DNA of 27,308 bases, taken from positions 1 through 27,308 of the forward strand of contig CAJTVA010000019.1 in assembly GCA_910579585.1 (NCBI GenBank), read 5' to 3'. Of the stretch, positions 13,316 to 20,861 are shown piece after piece. A model generated the notes under the pieces. That model searched no databases and was not told where the DNA came from. It saw only the letters and a list, made by a program, of their open reading frames with translations. The stretch comes from an uncultured Christensenella sp. (GTDB lineage Bacteria; Bacillota; Clostridia; Christensenellales; Borkfalkiaceae). The position numbers were made by a program, and so were the translations under genes. The stretch's first letter is position 1, and every line of letters begins with the position of its first letter.

Positions 13316-15619
13316 TTATTCGTTATAGTCGTAAACGTCGATATTCTTGTCGTCGGTGGTATCGACCTTGATTCTTCTTCTGCGCTCTTCAGGCTCTTTC
13401 TTCGATTTACGGACGAGGTAAACGGTAAGCCAAACTCCCCCGCCAATCACAAGCACGCCTATAAGGCACATACCTATAATAAAGAATACCTTTTCGACCG
13501 TCGAAAGCCCTTCGTACCAGCCGACTTCCTCTTCTTCCTCCTCTGCGACGAGGTAAGAAGTTTTTAAAGTTTCGCCGTAAGCTTCCTTGTCCTCTTCGGA
13601 CCATTCGCCGAGCACCGCGTAGTAATAGTTGCGGTTGTTCGCGTAAACGTCGACGCCGTTAACTTTCTTCGTGCCGACGTATTCGCTCCAGACTCCGCCT
13701 TCTACGGGGTTAAGGAACGCGTCGTACTCCGCAAAAGTTTTGTCGGAATAGATAGGGTCGGCGTCGTCTTCGAGCGCTTCGTTAAGGCGCACGGCAAGCT
13801 CTTTAAGATATTCGTAATCTCCGCCGAAGAACGCGTATCTTAAAGCGTTCTGTACGTTCGCGTAGGTTTCGGTAGGATACTTGTCCGTATCTCCGTAGGT
13901 GTCGGTAATGATGTCCTCAATACCCTCGTACAGCTCGTTTAACTCGCGGATGTCGGCGTTACTCAAAATACCGTTCTCGCCGTTCATATCGAACGCCATA
14001 ATATAGTTGTACGACGTCATATTGGTCGTAGTTGAAGCGAAAAGCAGATAATTCGAGAGTATTTCGGGCTTATACCAGCTTGAGCTTGCGTCCAAATCGA
14101 GAATTTTCACAGCCTGATAGTCGCCGTTGTCGCTACCGTCGGAAAGGCGGTTGTAGTCTTCGAGCGTGCCCGTATAGTCCACGCGGTTTACGGTATATCC
14201 GTTGCCGCCCGATACCGAGTAGTAAAGGTAGTTTCCGACGACGTTCAAAATCGTCGCGCTACCCGCCTTGCTTCTTACCACGGGATAATAAGTGTTGTTT
14301 GCGTCGGGCACGTCGGAAATCTTCGAAGAAAGCTTACCGCCCTCGAAATAGTTAATCGAAATACCGCCGTCACTTTCGGGGTATAAAACGGCTTCGCGCT
14401 TTGCATTGCCATCGCCCACCGTAACGAATTTATAGTTACCCGCATTCGCGCCGTCGGCGAGAATCGCCGCGACGGCGTCGGGGTTGCCGCTTAAAGGCGT
14501 AAACGCAGTATCCGTCAGGTCGGTATCGCCGAACGAGAACAGATAGGGGTTGTCGTTGGTGTCGGTCGTCCTCGTGTAGTAAACTTTGCCGTTTACGTAC
14601 TGTCTTACCGTGTAGGTGTAGCTTAAATCGTTGGTCACGTCGTTCACTTCGTCGCTTTCGGGCAGATAGTTGAACGGAGTCTTATTAAGGTCGTTTTTCA
14701 GATAATCGCTCTTGCCGATGCCGTCAAGAACCAAATCGCCGCAGTTGACGTACCTGTCAACCGTGCCCTGCTCTTCGTCGTCGTTCCAGCCTTCGACAGT
14801 GTCCGCGTTCAGCTTGCCCGCGAACTTGTCCTCGGTTGCGTCCGCCTTGACGGTGTAAAGCTGGTTGTAGCCGTAAGCCGTGTTGGAAGCGCCGTTATAA
14901 TCGTACACGCTCATAGTGTAGTACACGCGTGAATTGGTCTTGTCCTCGCTGTCGAAAGTTACCGCGCCCACGTTGTAAGCAAGCAGAGTGTCGGTACCCG
15001 TCGCAGTATTGTAACTGTGCAGGTTGGTTACGCCCGTCGATTCTTCGTAAAGCTTTTCTTCGGTCGCAACGTAGAGAAGATAGACCGTGCCGCCCTCTTC
15101 AACGTACCTGTACTGGTACGCGGTGGACGGGAACTGAACGTAAGCTTCTTTCAGCGTTTCGGTGCCGTCGAGCTTGGTGCTCTTCATATCGAGGAAGCTG
15201 TTCTGTACTACGCCCTCGGAGTTCTTCGCTGTAGACGGAGTGCCGTAGTAAATTCTGTCGCCGTAAACGAATATACCGCCGTCATAGTTGCCCGAATACG
15301 CAATCGAGGGCACGACTTTCTGAACGTCGGAATAATTTCCGTCTTTAAGGTTGTCCTTTAAAACGCGGTAGATAGCGCCTTTGACGGGCTTGCCGTAGTC
15401 GTTGACGGCAGTGCCGTCGCCAACGCCGTTGATAAAGTAGATATAATCTCCCTTTTCAACCGCAAAGCCGCCGTTGGAAATCGCTTCCGCGTCCGCCTTG
15501 ACGTCGCCGGGAAGCGCAGTCGCGCCGTAATACGGGCTACAACCGACAGCCGCAGTAGCGCCCAATATGAAAGTTGAAGCCGTAACCGCGCATATAATTT
15601 TAGTGATACGTTTACTCAT
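13316..15619 (-). CDS. Large cell-surface protein, lipoprotein-like N-terminus and C-terminal membrane anchor
   Basis: 767 aa, function not recognised. Lys/Arg and a hydrophobic run lead to a lipobox-like AAVGC with Cys27. The body is rich in Tyr, Asp, Asn and Gly, with recurring short beta-strand units such as GDYIYFING, GDRIYYGT and GNYLYYSV, suggesting a beta-propeller-like or DUF5050-type extracellular domain. Around residues 590-690 there is a more helical part. A Glu-rich stretch (VAEEEEEEVG) precedes a membrane helix at about 712-736, then a basic, cytoplasmic tail (RKSKKEPEERRRR). It has its own promoter and terminator. An extracellular sensor or binding role is inference. Confidence 0.85.
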   Translation of the reverse strand: MSKRITKIICAVTASTFILGATAAVGCSPYYGATALPGDVKADAEAISNGGFAVEKGDYIYFINGVGDGTAVNDYGKPVKGAIYRVLKDNLKDGNYSDVQKVVPSIAYSGNYDGGIFVYGDRIYYGTPSTAKNSEGVVQNSFLDMKSTKLDGTETLKEAYVQFPSTAYQYRYVEEGGTVYLLYVATEEKLYEESTGVTNLHSYNTATGTDTLLAYNVGAVTFDSEDKTNSRVYYTMSVYDYNGASNTAYGYNQLYTVKADATEDKFAGKLNADTVEGWNDDEEQGTVDRYVNCGDLVLDGIGKSDYLKNDLNKTPFNYLPESDEVNDVTNDLSYTYTVRQYVNGKVYYTRTTDTNDNPYLFSFGDTDLTDTAFTPLSGNPDAVAAILADGANAGNYKFVTVGDGNAKREAVLYPESDGGISINYFEGGKLSSKISDVPDANNTYYPVVRSKAGSATILNVVGNYLYYSVSGGNGYTVNRVDYTGTLEDYNRLSDGSDNGDYQAVKILDLDASSSWYKPEILSNYLLFASTTTNMTSYNYIMAFDMNGENGILSNADIRELNELYEGIEDIITDTYGDTDKYPTETYANVQNALRYAFFGGDYEYLKELAVRLNEALEDDADPIYSDKTFAEYDAFLNPVEGGVWSEYVGTKKVNGVDVYANNRNYYYAVLGEWSEEDKEAYGETLKTSYLVAEEEEEEVGWYEGLSTVEKVFFIIGMCLIGVLVIGGGVWLTVYLVRKSKKEPEERRRRIKVDTTDDKNIDVYDYNE

Positions 15620-15665
15620 TTAAAAACTCCATTGAACGGAATCTAGACATTTTTAGTCATAGTTC

Positions 15666-15694
15666 ATTATATATCAATAGAAGTTTTTAATCAA
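15666..15694 (-). promoter_or_regulatory. Promoter of the 767-aa surface protein gene
   Basis: TTGATT (15694-15689), 17-nt spacer, TATAAT (15671-15666), giving a leader of about 40 nt before the ATG at 15619. A GGAG site lies 7 nt before the ATG. Confidence 0.7.
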
Positions 15695-15732
15695 TAAAAA
15701 ACACGCTGATTTTAAAAAAAGGAGAAATTATT

Positions 15733-15999
15733 TTGGAAAAATTCGCGCTTTTGGATTTTTTGAAAGCATTTGAAAGCCTTGCCCCCAAACAAACCGCCGC
15801 CAACGCCAACCCCAACGCCGCCAACTCTTCCGCCGCTTCTTTCGGCGATAAGCCCGAGCCCGCGTTTCAGTCCGCGCCCGCGCAGACCTCGGCAGGCGCG
15901 CCCGCCGCGCCCGACGTTTACGAAACGAACGTTATGGCGAACGTGCTTTCCCGCCACGAGGAAATTGCAAACAGGATAAAAAATAAGCGTTCCGTTTAA
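15733..15999 (+). CDS. Small Ala/Pro-rich protein of unknown function
   Basis: 88 aa. The start is TTG at 15733, 8 nt after GGAG; no ATG or GTG fits the frame better. A short amphipathic N-terminus (MEKFALLDFLKAFESLAP) leads to a low-complexity Ala/Pro/Asn middle (20-60). A charged helical end follows (NVMANVLSRHEEIANRIKNK). The two structured ends joined by a disordered linker suggest an adapter, but I do not recognise the family. Divergent from the surface-protein gene and convergent with the phosphofructokinase gene. Confidence 0.7.
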   Translation: MEKFALLDFLKAFESLAPKQTAANANPNAANSSAASFGDKPEPAFQSAPAQTSAGAPAAPDVYETNVMANVLSRHEEIANRIKNKRSV

Positions 16000-16212
16000 T
16001 TAAGGCGTATTTAAAACTGCCCGTCATACATACTTAACGCATATTAAACGAAAACCGCCCGCGCGGAATGCGCAGGCGGCAGTTAAGTCAGTCACAAATT
16101 TATAAAAGCGAGTTAGGCAAGAAACGCGAGCACCGCCGCCGCGGGTTTACTTTTAATAAACGAGCAAGACGGCACAGCGCTTGACGTAGCTTAACGAAGC
16201 TTATATGCGTTT
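16000..16212. other. Gap between convergent genes with a terminator
   Basis: About 213 bp without a gene. A 10-bp hairpin at 16055-16079 (CCGCCCGCGC / GCGCAGGCGG) is followed on the minus strand by TTTTCGTTT and should end the phosphofructokinase transcript, though 133 nt past its stop. A small AGCTT-AACG-AAGCT hairpin is near 16188. Nothing else is visible. Confidence 0.55.
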
Positions 16213-17451
16213 TTATTTAATAGTGCTTTTCGTGTGCAGTCTTATGTGTCTGGGCAACCCGTTTATCCAAAGCGGCGTAATCTCCGCCTGAATTAAAGGC
16301 ATAATATAGTGCACGAGTTCGTGCTTGACGTTGGTACCGTCGTCCGTTATCCATTCGCGCGGGACCTTTTTTTCCACGTTCGCAATAAGGTGTACGTCGG
16401 CTTCCTCGGTAATGCACATATAGGGATCCTCGGATACGCGCTTCAAGGTTATGACCTGTCCGCTCTTGCCCTCGAACGCGGCTTTGACGCCCGCGCCGCC
16501 GCAGTTGAACGCTTCTGTGACGTCGATTCGCGCCTGAATGTGCGCCGCGCAACGCTGTAACGAAGAAAGCTCTATCGCCCTCGTCTTTACTCCGTAATTT
16601 TCGGCAATCTTGCCCGCCAGATACCTTGCGGTGCCCGCAAGCTGTTTGTGCCCGAACGCGTCCACGTAGTCAACGTGGTCCGCAAGCTCGCAAACGTATC
16701 TTCCGTCGGCAACCTTGACGCCCTCGGAAACGGCTATAACCACCGAGCGTTCTTCCTTTAAAAGCTTGCCCACTTCTTTTACGAACTTATCTACGTCGAA
16801 AGTTACTTCGGGCAGATAGATAAGGTCTACGCCCTCGCAGTCCTCGCTCTTTGCAAGCGCGGTTGCCGCGGTAAGCCAGCCCGCGTTTCTGCCCATAACC
16901 TCTATTACCGAAACTACGGGATAGTCGTAAACCAAACCGTCGCGGATAATTTCCTTGGTGGTCGCCGCTATGTATTTAGCCGCACTGCCGAAGCCGGGGG
17001 TGTGGTCGGTTATTGCAAGGTCGTTGTCGATAGTTTTCGGCACGCCGATAAACTTTATGGGCGACTTGATTATCTTCGCGTAGTCGGTAAGGCGCATAAT
17101 CGTGTCCATAGAGTCGTTGCCGCCGATATAGAAGAACGCGTAAATTTCAAGCTCTTTCAAAATGGCGAAAATCTTGTCGTAGGTCTTTTCGTTACCCTTG
17201 ATGTCGGGCAATTTATAGCGGCAGCTTCCTAAAAACGACGAGGGCGTCCTTTTAAGAAGGTCCATATCCAAATCGTTTTTTATGCGCGTGGAAAGGTCGA
17301 CTATATCCCTGTCGAGCAGCCCCTTAATTCCGTGAACCATACCGTAAACAACGTCGGCGCCCCTGTCCTTTGCCGTTTTGTATACGCCCAAAAGCGAAGA
17401 ATTGATGACCGATGTCGGTCCGCCAGATTGTCCGACAATTACGTTTTTCAT
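16213..17451 (-). CDS. pfp: Pyrophosphate-type 6-phosphofructokinase
   Basis: 412 aa, typical of the longer PFK group. It opens with GQSGGPTSVIN. The phosphoryl-donor loop reads IGGNDSMDT (109-117); ATP enzymes have GGDGS, and the Asp at the Gly position (Asp113) marks PPi use. PKTIDNDL (138-145) has the Lys typical of PPi enzymes where ATP enzymes have Gly. VIEVMGRNAGW and the substrate-binding LQRCAAHIQA are also present. It catalyses the reversible conversion of fructose-6-phosphate to fructose-1,6-bisphosphate in glycolysis and saves ATP. A single-gene unit with a good promoter and an AAGGGG site. Donor choice is inferred from the motifs. Confidence 0.93.
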   Translation of the reverse strand: MKNVIVGQSGGPTSVINSSLLGVYKTAKDRGADVVYGMVHGIKGLLDRDIVDLSTRIKNDLDMDLLKRTPSSFLGSCRYKLPDIKGNEKTYDKIFAILKELEIYAFFYIGGNDSMDTIMRLTDYAKIIKSPIKFIGVPKTIDNDLAITDHTPGFGSAAKYIAATTKEIIRDGLVYDYPVVSVIEVMGRNAGWLTAATALAKSEDCEGVDLIYLPEVTFDVDKFVKEVGKLLKEERSVVIAVSEGVKVADGRYVCELADHVDYVDAFGHKQLAGTARYLAGKIAENYGVKTRAIELSSLQRCAAHIQARIDVTEAFNCGGAGVKAAFEGKSGQVITLKRVSEDPYMCITEEADVHLIANVEKKVPREWITDDGTNVKHELVHYIMPLIQAEITPLWINGLPRHIRLHTKSTIK

Positions 17452-17498
17452 TTCTTTTCCCCTTAAACCTCTAAAATTGCGGCAAAAGCCGTATATTT

Positions 17499-17527
17499 AT
17501 TATAAATGAGTTGCCGTTAAAAATCAA
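17499..17527 (-). promoter_or_regulatory. Promoter of the phosphofructokinase gene
   Basis: TTGATT (17527-17522), 17-nt spacer, TATAAT (17504-17499), with about 40 nt of leader to the ATG at 17451. Confidence 0.7.
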
Positions 17528-17566
17528 TAGCAAACTGAAAATCTATGCAAAAATTTCCGGTCCGTA

Positions 17567-17595
17567 TTGACACAATTCGACGGCGGTGCTATACT
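17567..17595 (+). promoter_or_regulatory. Promoter of the small lipoprotein gene
   Basis: TTGACA (17567-17572), exactly 17 nt, TATACT (17590-17595). An AAGGAGG site precedes the ATG at 17631. It lies about 40 bp from the divergent phosphofructokinase promoter. Confidence 0.8.
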
Positions 17596-17630
17596 TCAAT
17601 CAGAAAAACTTATTTTAAGGAGGCTTTTAT

Positions 17631-18059
17631 ATGAAAAAATTTATTTGCGGTTTAAGTATGGCTTTACTTACGGTTATCCTTGCGCTTGCCCTTGCGGGTT
17701 GCAGTAAAGCGGGAAACATCAAAAAAGCATATGAAGACGCAGGCTATACCGTTTCGTCAAACTCGGCAACCGAGGAAGACTTGAAGGGCGCAGGTTTCAG
17801 CGACGAGGACGCGAAGGACGCTTCATCTTACGAAATATTTATCGTTTACGACAAATTAACCGGTAAAGTCCCCGTTGCTACTTATATAAAGTGCCCCTCG
17901 GCAGACAAGATTAAAAACAATATGACGACGACAAAAGACGACGGCTCAAAAGACACTTCCGCTTACGACGAAGCCGTTGAATCGGGCTTGATTAACGGCG
18001 ACTGCATTTATATCGGCTTGCCCACTGGCGATGTGTTCAATATCTTCAAAAACGCTTAA
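17631..18059 (+). CDS. Small lipoprotein of unknown function
   Basis: 142 aa. A classic lipoprotein signal (MKKF, hydrophobic run, lipobox LAGC with Cys24) predicts attachment to the outer face of the membrane. The mature part is 119 residues, Asp/Lys/Ser-rich, with GNIKKAYEDAGYTVSS and YEIFIVYDKLTGKVPVATYIKC, a pattern of small alpha/beta surface domains. I do not recognise a family. It has its own strong promoter and the terminator at 18079-18100. Confidence 0.85.
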   Translation: MKKFICGLSMALLTVILALALAGCSKAGNIKKAYEDAGYTVSSNSATEEDLKGAGFSDEDAKDASSYEIFIVYDKLTGKVPVATYIKCPSADKIKNNMTTTKDDGSKDTSAYDEAVESGLINGDCIYIGLPTGDVFNIFKNA

Positions 18060-18074
18060 TTTTAATTGACCATA

Positions 18075-18106
18075 AAAAATCTCCGCTTTATTGCGGAGAT
18101 TTTTTA
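18075..18106. terminator. Bidirectional terminator
   Basis: ATCTCCGC, 6-nt loop, GCGGAGAT, flanked by A-run and T-run. It serves the lipoprotein gene (plus) and the 68-aa gene (minus), whose stop codon region abuts it at 18104. Confidence 0.88.
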
Positions 18107-18310
18107 TTTTACTTCTTCTTTTAAATTCAGGCAAAAAACTTGCCCGTTAGTAAATTTCATAATAAGCGAACTTCCGTCCTCTGTAAAAGTCGCGGCGTAG
18201 TACTCCTTTAACAGCACTTTCAAATCGATTAATAAATCTTTCGCGCCCACGGTATATTTTAAATTGTCTTTCGCCCCCTCAGTTTCAGTCAAAAATAAAT
18301 GGTTTGCCAT
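18104..18310 (-). CDS. 68-aa protein of unknown function, divergent from an XRE regulator
   Basis: 68 aa, no recognised family: MANHLFLTETEGAKDNLKY, then a helix around LLIDLKVLLKEYY, then a beta-type FTEDGSSLIMKFTNGQVFCL. The ATG at 18310 has a GAGGAG site. Its promoter (TTGACT, 18 nt, TATAAT) contains one operator-like repeat between the boxes and a second just upstream of the -35, so the XRE gene next to it probably controls it. A target of a dedicated repressor, or one half of a small regulatory pair, is inference. Confidence 0.75.
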   Translation of the reverse strand: MANHLFLTETEGAKDNLKYTVGAKDLLIDLKVLLKEYYAATFTEDGSSLIMKFTNGQVFCLNLKEEVK

Positions 18311-18330
18311 AACTTAATCTCCTCAACATT

Positions 18331-18360
18331 ATTATAAATCTCCATTTTGGCGCAAGTCAA
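18331..18360 (-). promoter_or_regulatory. Promoter of the 68-aa gene
   Basis: TTGACT (18360-18355), 18-nt spacer, TATAAT (18336-18331). The operator-like CCAAAATGG lies within the spacer. Confidence 0.7.
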
Positions 18361-18383
18361 GTAAAATTCCCCATTTTGGGGAT
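18339..18383. promoter_or_regulatory. Two operator-like repeats between divergent genes
   Basis: CCATTTTGG occurs at 18342-18350 and again at 18371-18379, centres 29 bp apart. The second is extended to CCCCATTTTGGGG (18369-18381), an arm-perfect dyad. They lie inside and beside the promoter of the 68-aa gene and just before the XRE start. Spacing of nearly three helical turns fits cooperative repressor binding. Confidence 0.6.
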
Positions 18384-18394
18384 ATTCTATTTAT

Positions 18395-18595
18395 ATGTAC
18401 GGCAAGATTTTGAGAGAGTTGCGGACAGAAAAAAATCTTTCGCAGAAGCAACTTGCGGAATTGTTAAATACCAAGACGCAAACTATCAGTAAATACGAGC
18501 TTGAACAATTAGATTTAAGCACTGATTTGATAATTAAAATTTGCGAAATCTTCGAAGTCAGCTCCGACTACTTATTAGGTTTAAAAGACGAATAA
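18395..18595 (+). CDS. Small XRE-family transcriptional regulator
   Basis: 66 aa, essentially one Cro/CI-type helix-turn-helix: ILRELRTEKNLSQKQLAEL, then TKTQTISKYELEQLDLS, with a DYLLGL end usual in XRE proteins. No effector domain. It should bind DNA as a dimer, most likely at the two CCATTTTGG sites beside its own start. There is no clear Shine-Dalgarno. A TATTCT box at 18383-18388 would place the transcript start on the A of the ATG, so leaderless translation is possible. Ends at the bidirectional terminator at 18610. Confidence 0.88.
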   Translation: MYGKILRELRTEKNLSQKQLAELLNTKTQTISKYELEQLDLSTDLIIKICEIFEVSSDYLLGLKDE

Positions 18596-18607
18596 AAACA
18601 AAAAAAT

Positions 18608-18636
18608 AAGGCACCGATAAGGTGCCATTTCTTTTT
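18608..18636. terminator. Bidirectional terminator between XRE gene and rpsI
   Basis: GGCACC, loop GATAA, GGTGCC, with T-rich flanks on both strands. It serves the convergent XRE gene and the rplM-rpsI operon. Confidence 0.88.
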
Positions 18637-18641
18637 TATGA

Positions 18642-19055
18642 TTATCTCTTCGAGAACTGAGGTGCGCGGCGAGCTTTCTTCAAGCCGTACTTCTTTCTTT
18701 CCTTGACGCGGGGGTCGCGGGTTAAGAAGCCCTCTTTTTTGAGTGCGGAGCGGCAGCCTTCTTCAGCCTGCAACAGCGCGCGGGCAACGCCCAAACGGAT
18801 GGCGTTTGCCTGACCCGTGTAACCGCCGCCGTATACGTTGACGATTACATCGTACTTAGCTTCTACGCCCAGAAGCGTAAGGGGCTGTTTTACAACGTAT
18901 TGCAGAACCGACTGAGGGAAATAGTCCTCAAAAGCTCTGTCGTTGATTTCTATATGACCCGTACCTGCGGGAATAAGACGAACGCGGGCGATTGCCTTCT
19001 TTCTTCTGCCTGTTCCCCAGAATTGGAGTTTTTTCTTCAAATTAGCCTTTGCCAT
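18642..19055 (-). CDS. rpsI: Ribosomal protein S9
   Basis: 137 aa. FWGTGRRKKAIARVRLIPAGTG at the N-terminal part (core WGTGRRKKAIARVRL), VYGGGYTGQANAIRLGVARAL in the centre, and the basic tail ending in KKARRAPQFSKR, whose final Arg reaches the ribosomal P site. A small-subunit protein, essential. It follows rplM by 13 nt in the near-universal L13-S9 order and ends at a bidirectional terminator. Confidence 0.98.
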   Translation of the reverse strand: MAKANLKKKLQFWGTGRRKKAIARVRLIPAGTGHIEINDRAFEDYFPQSVLQYVVKQPLTLLGVEAKYDVIVNVYGGGYTGQANAIRLGVARALLQAEEGCRSALKKEGFLTRDPRVKERKKYGLKKARRAPQFSKR

Positions 19056-19068
19056 ATCCTACTCTCCC

Positions 19069-19500
19069 TTAAAATAACTTAAGCACTTCGGGCTTCTGCG
19101 CTTCGTGGTTGTGTTCGGCGCCCTTGTAAACTCTCAGCTTCTTAATCATATCTCTGCCGAGGGAATTTTTGGGCAACATACCTTTTACGGCTTCGTAAAC
19201 TGCAACGTCGCTCTTTTCGGCAAGCATTTTCTTATAGGAAATTTCCTTTAAACCGCCGATATAACCCGTATGATATCTGTAAAATTTATCGTCAAGCTTT
19301 TTGCCCGTAAGCACTACCTTATCGCTGTTTAATACGATGACGAAGTCGCCCGTGTCTACGTTGGGCGTGAAAGTAGGCTTATTTTTACCGCGGAGAATCG
19401 CCGCGACTTTGGACGCAAGTCTGCCGAGGGGGACGCCCGTCGCGTCAACGACGTACCATTTTCTTTCCACTGTCTCCGCCTTAGCCATAAAGGTTTTCAT
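19069..19500 (-). CDS. rplM: Ribosomal protein L13
   Basis: 143 aa with the chosen start at 19500: MKTFMAKAETVERKWYVV matches the family start, and GGAG lies 7 nt upstream. The frame is open six codons further up, but that ATG lacks a ribosome site. VDATGVPLGRLAS and GMLPKNSLGRDMIKKLRVY are family signatures. An early-assembling large-subunit protein. First gene of the L13-S9 operon. Confidence 0.98.
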   Translation of the reverse strand: MKTFMAKAETVERKWYVVDATGVPLGRLASKVAAILRGKNKPTFTPNVDTGDFVIVLNSDKVVLTGKKLDDKFYRYHTGYIGGLKEISYKKMLAEKSDVAVYEAVKGMLPKNSLGRDMIKKLRVYKGAEHNHEAQKPEVLKLF

Positions 19501-19562
19501 TATCTGCTCCTTATTCAAATCAGCTTTTTAAGCTATTACACGTCTTTTGAGAATGTAAACTT

Positions 19563-19591
19563 ATTTTATTATTTTATAAAATATCTGTCAA
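19563..19591 (-). promoter_or_regulatory. Promoter of rplM-rpsI
   Basis: TTGACA (19591-19586), 17-nt spacer, TAAAAT (19568-19563). The leader of about 55 nt contains AGCTTAAAAAGCT, a small hairpin that could take part in feedback control. Confidence 0.75.
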
Positions 19592-19700
19592 GCTGTTTTG
19601 TATCGGGTTTTTAAAGTTTTTAAAGTTTTTTAAATTATTTTTATTTTGCCCGCATCGGGCGTGTTTTTGCGCGATTTCGGTCGGTTTTTGCCGTAAAAAA
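19592..19700. other. AT-rich gap downstream of the glycosyltransferase gene
   Basis: About 110 bp. GCCCG-CAT-CGGGC (19648-19660) is a small hairpin, without a T-run on the minus strand. A weak end for the glycosyltransferase transcript is possible; otherwise repeated TTTAAAG runs only. Confidence 0.4.
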
Positions 19701-20861
19701 TCAATTTAACAGGGAAATATACAGTTCGTAATATTCCTGCGTGATGTCGCCCCATTCCAGCCCGCGCATTTCGCTTGCGCCCTTTTTTGCGCCCTTTAAA
19801 GCGTCGCCGCCGCGCAAAACCGAGCAAAGCCCGTCAGCCCATACGCCGACGTCGTACTCCCACGCGAAGCCGTTAATTCCGTTTTCTATCCTCTCCGCCG
19901 AGCAACTTCCCGCGACCGTCGCAGAGGGCAAGCCGTTAGCCGCGCTCTCCAAAAGCACAATGCTGCCGTTATCGAACACCGACGGAAACAACAGCAAATC
20001 GCAGGCGGCGTAATACTCCGCAAGAAGTTTTTTATCGGTAATTTTGCCGACGAACTCAACGTTTTCTTCCAAGCCGAGTTTTTCGGCAAGAGATTTCAAG
20101 GTTTTTCCGTAAACCCCGTCGCCTATAATAAGGAATTTAAAGTCGTCATAACCGCGCTTTTTCACTTCGCCTAAAACGTTTAATGAAAACTGCACGTTTT
20201 TCGCTTCGACAAGTCTGCCCGCGAAAACGAACGCAGTCACTCCGTCTAGCGCGTGCTTTTCACGGATTGCGCGCACGTTTTCGGGGTCGGCGCCGCCGCG
20301 CCGCATATCCGTTGCGTTGTAGATAACCTTAACGTCGTCCACGCGCTTACTGCCGTATTCGCCGAGGGTGTCTTTCATACCCCTGCAAACAGAGGTTATA
20401 CCGTCGCAACCGTCTATGCACTTTAAGATATAGTTCATAACGAACTTCCTTAGCTCCTTGCTTTTGACAAGGTTGTCCACCTCGTCGCGGAACTTGGTGT
20501 GAACGGTCATAACCACGGGGATACCGTATTTTTTGCCGAGCTTCAAAGCGTACCTTGAAAGCGTAAACGGGCTGTGCAGGTGAATAATATCGAACCCGCC
20601 CTTTTTTATAAGCTTTTTAACGCTTGCGTCCAGAAAAGGAAGCGCCGCGCGGTACCCGCCCCTTGTCGGCACGGACTTGGAGCGGTGAATTTTCAGCCCC
20701 TCGGGCTCTATACGTTCGGGATAGTCGGGAACGAGAAGCTCGACCTCGCCGAAGCCGCAGCTTTCGAAACTGCGCGCGATATTGTTCATTACCTCGATAG
20801 GACCGTCCACGTTGGGATAGTAGCAGTCCAGAACTTCGAGGACTTTAAGTTTTTTATTCAT
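19701..20861 (-). CDS. GT4-family glycosyltransferase
   Basis: 386 aa GT-B fold enzyme. The N-terminal half has YPNVDGPIEVMNNIARSF and HLHSPFTLSRYALKLGK. The C-terminal half has the nucleotide-sugar motifs VFAGRLVEAKN and FLFPSVFDNGSIVLLES. The usual E-x7-E pair is D-x7-E here. Relatives transfer a hexose to diacylglycerol or to cell-wall glycans. It overlaps the upstream flippase-like gene by 8 nt; that pairing is frequent in Firmicutes and points to a membrane glycolipid or envelope polymer. The substrate is not deducible. Confidence 0.92.
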   Translation of the reverse strand: MNKKLKVLEVLDCYYPNVDGPIEVMNNIARSFESCGFGEVELLVPDYPERIEPEGLKIHRSKSVPTRGGYRAALPFLDASVKKLIKKGGFDIIHLHSPFTLSRYALKLGKKYGIPVVMTVHTKFRDEVDNLVKSKELRKFVMNYILKCIDGCDGITSVCRGMKDTLGEYGSKRVDDVKVIYNATDMRRGGADPENVRAIREKHALDGVTAFVFAGRLVEAKNVQFSLNVLGEVKKRGYDDFKFLIIGDGVYGKTLKSLAEKLGLEENVEFVGKITDKKLLAEYYAACDLLLFPSVFDNGSIVLLESAANGLPSATVAGSCSAERIENGINGFAWEYDVGVWADGLCSVLRGGDALKGAKKGASEMRGLEWGDITQEYYELYISLLN

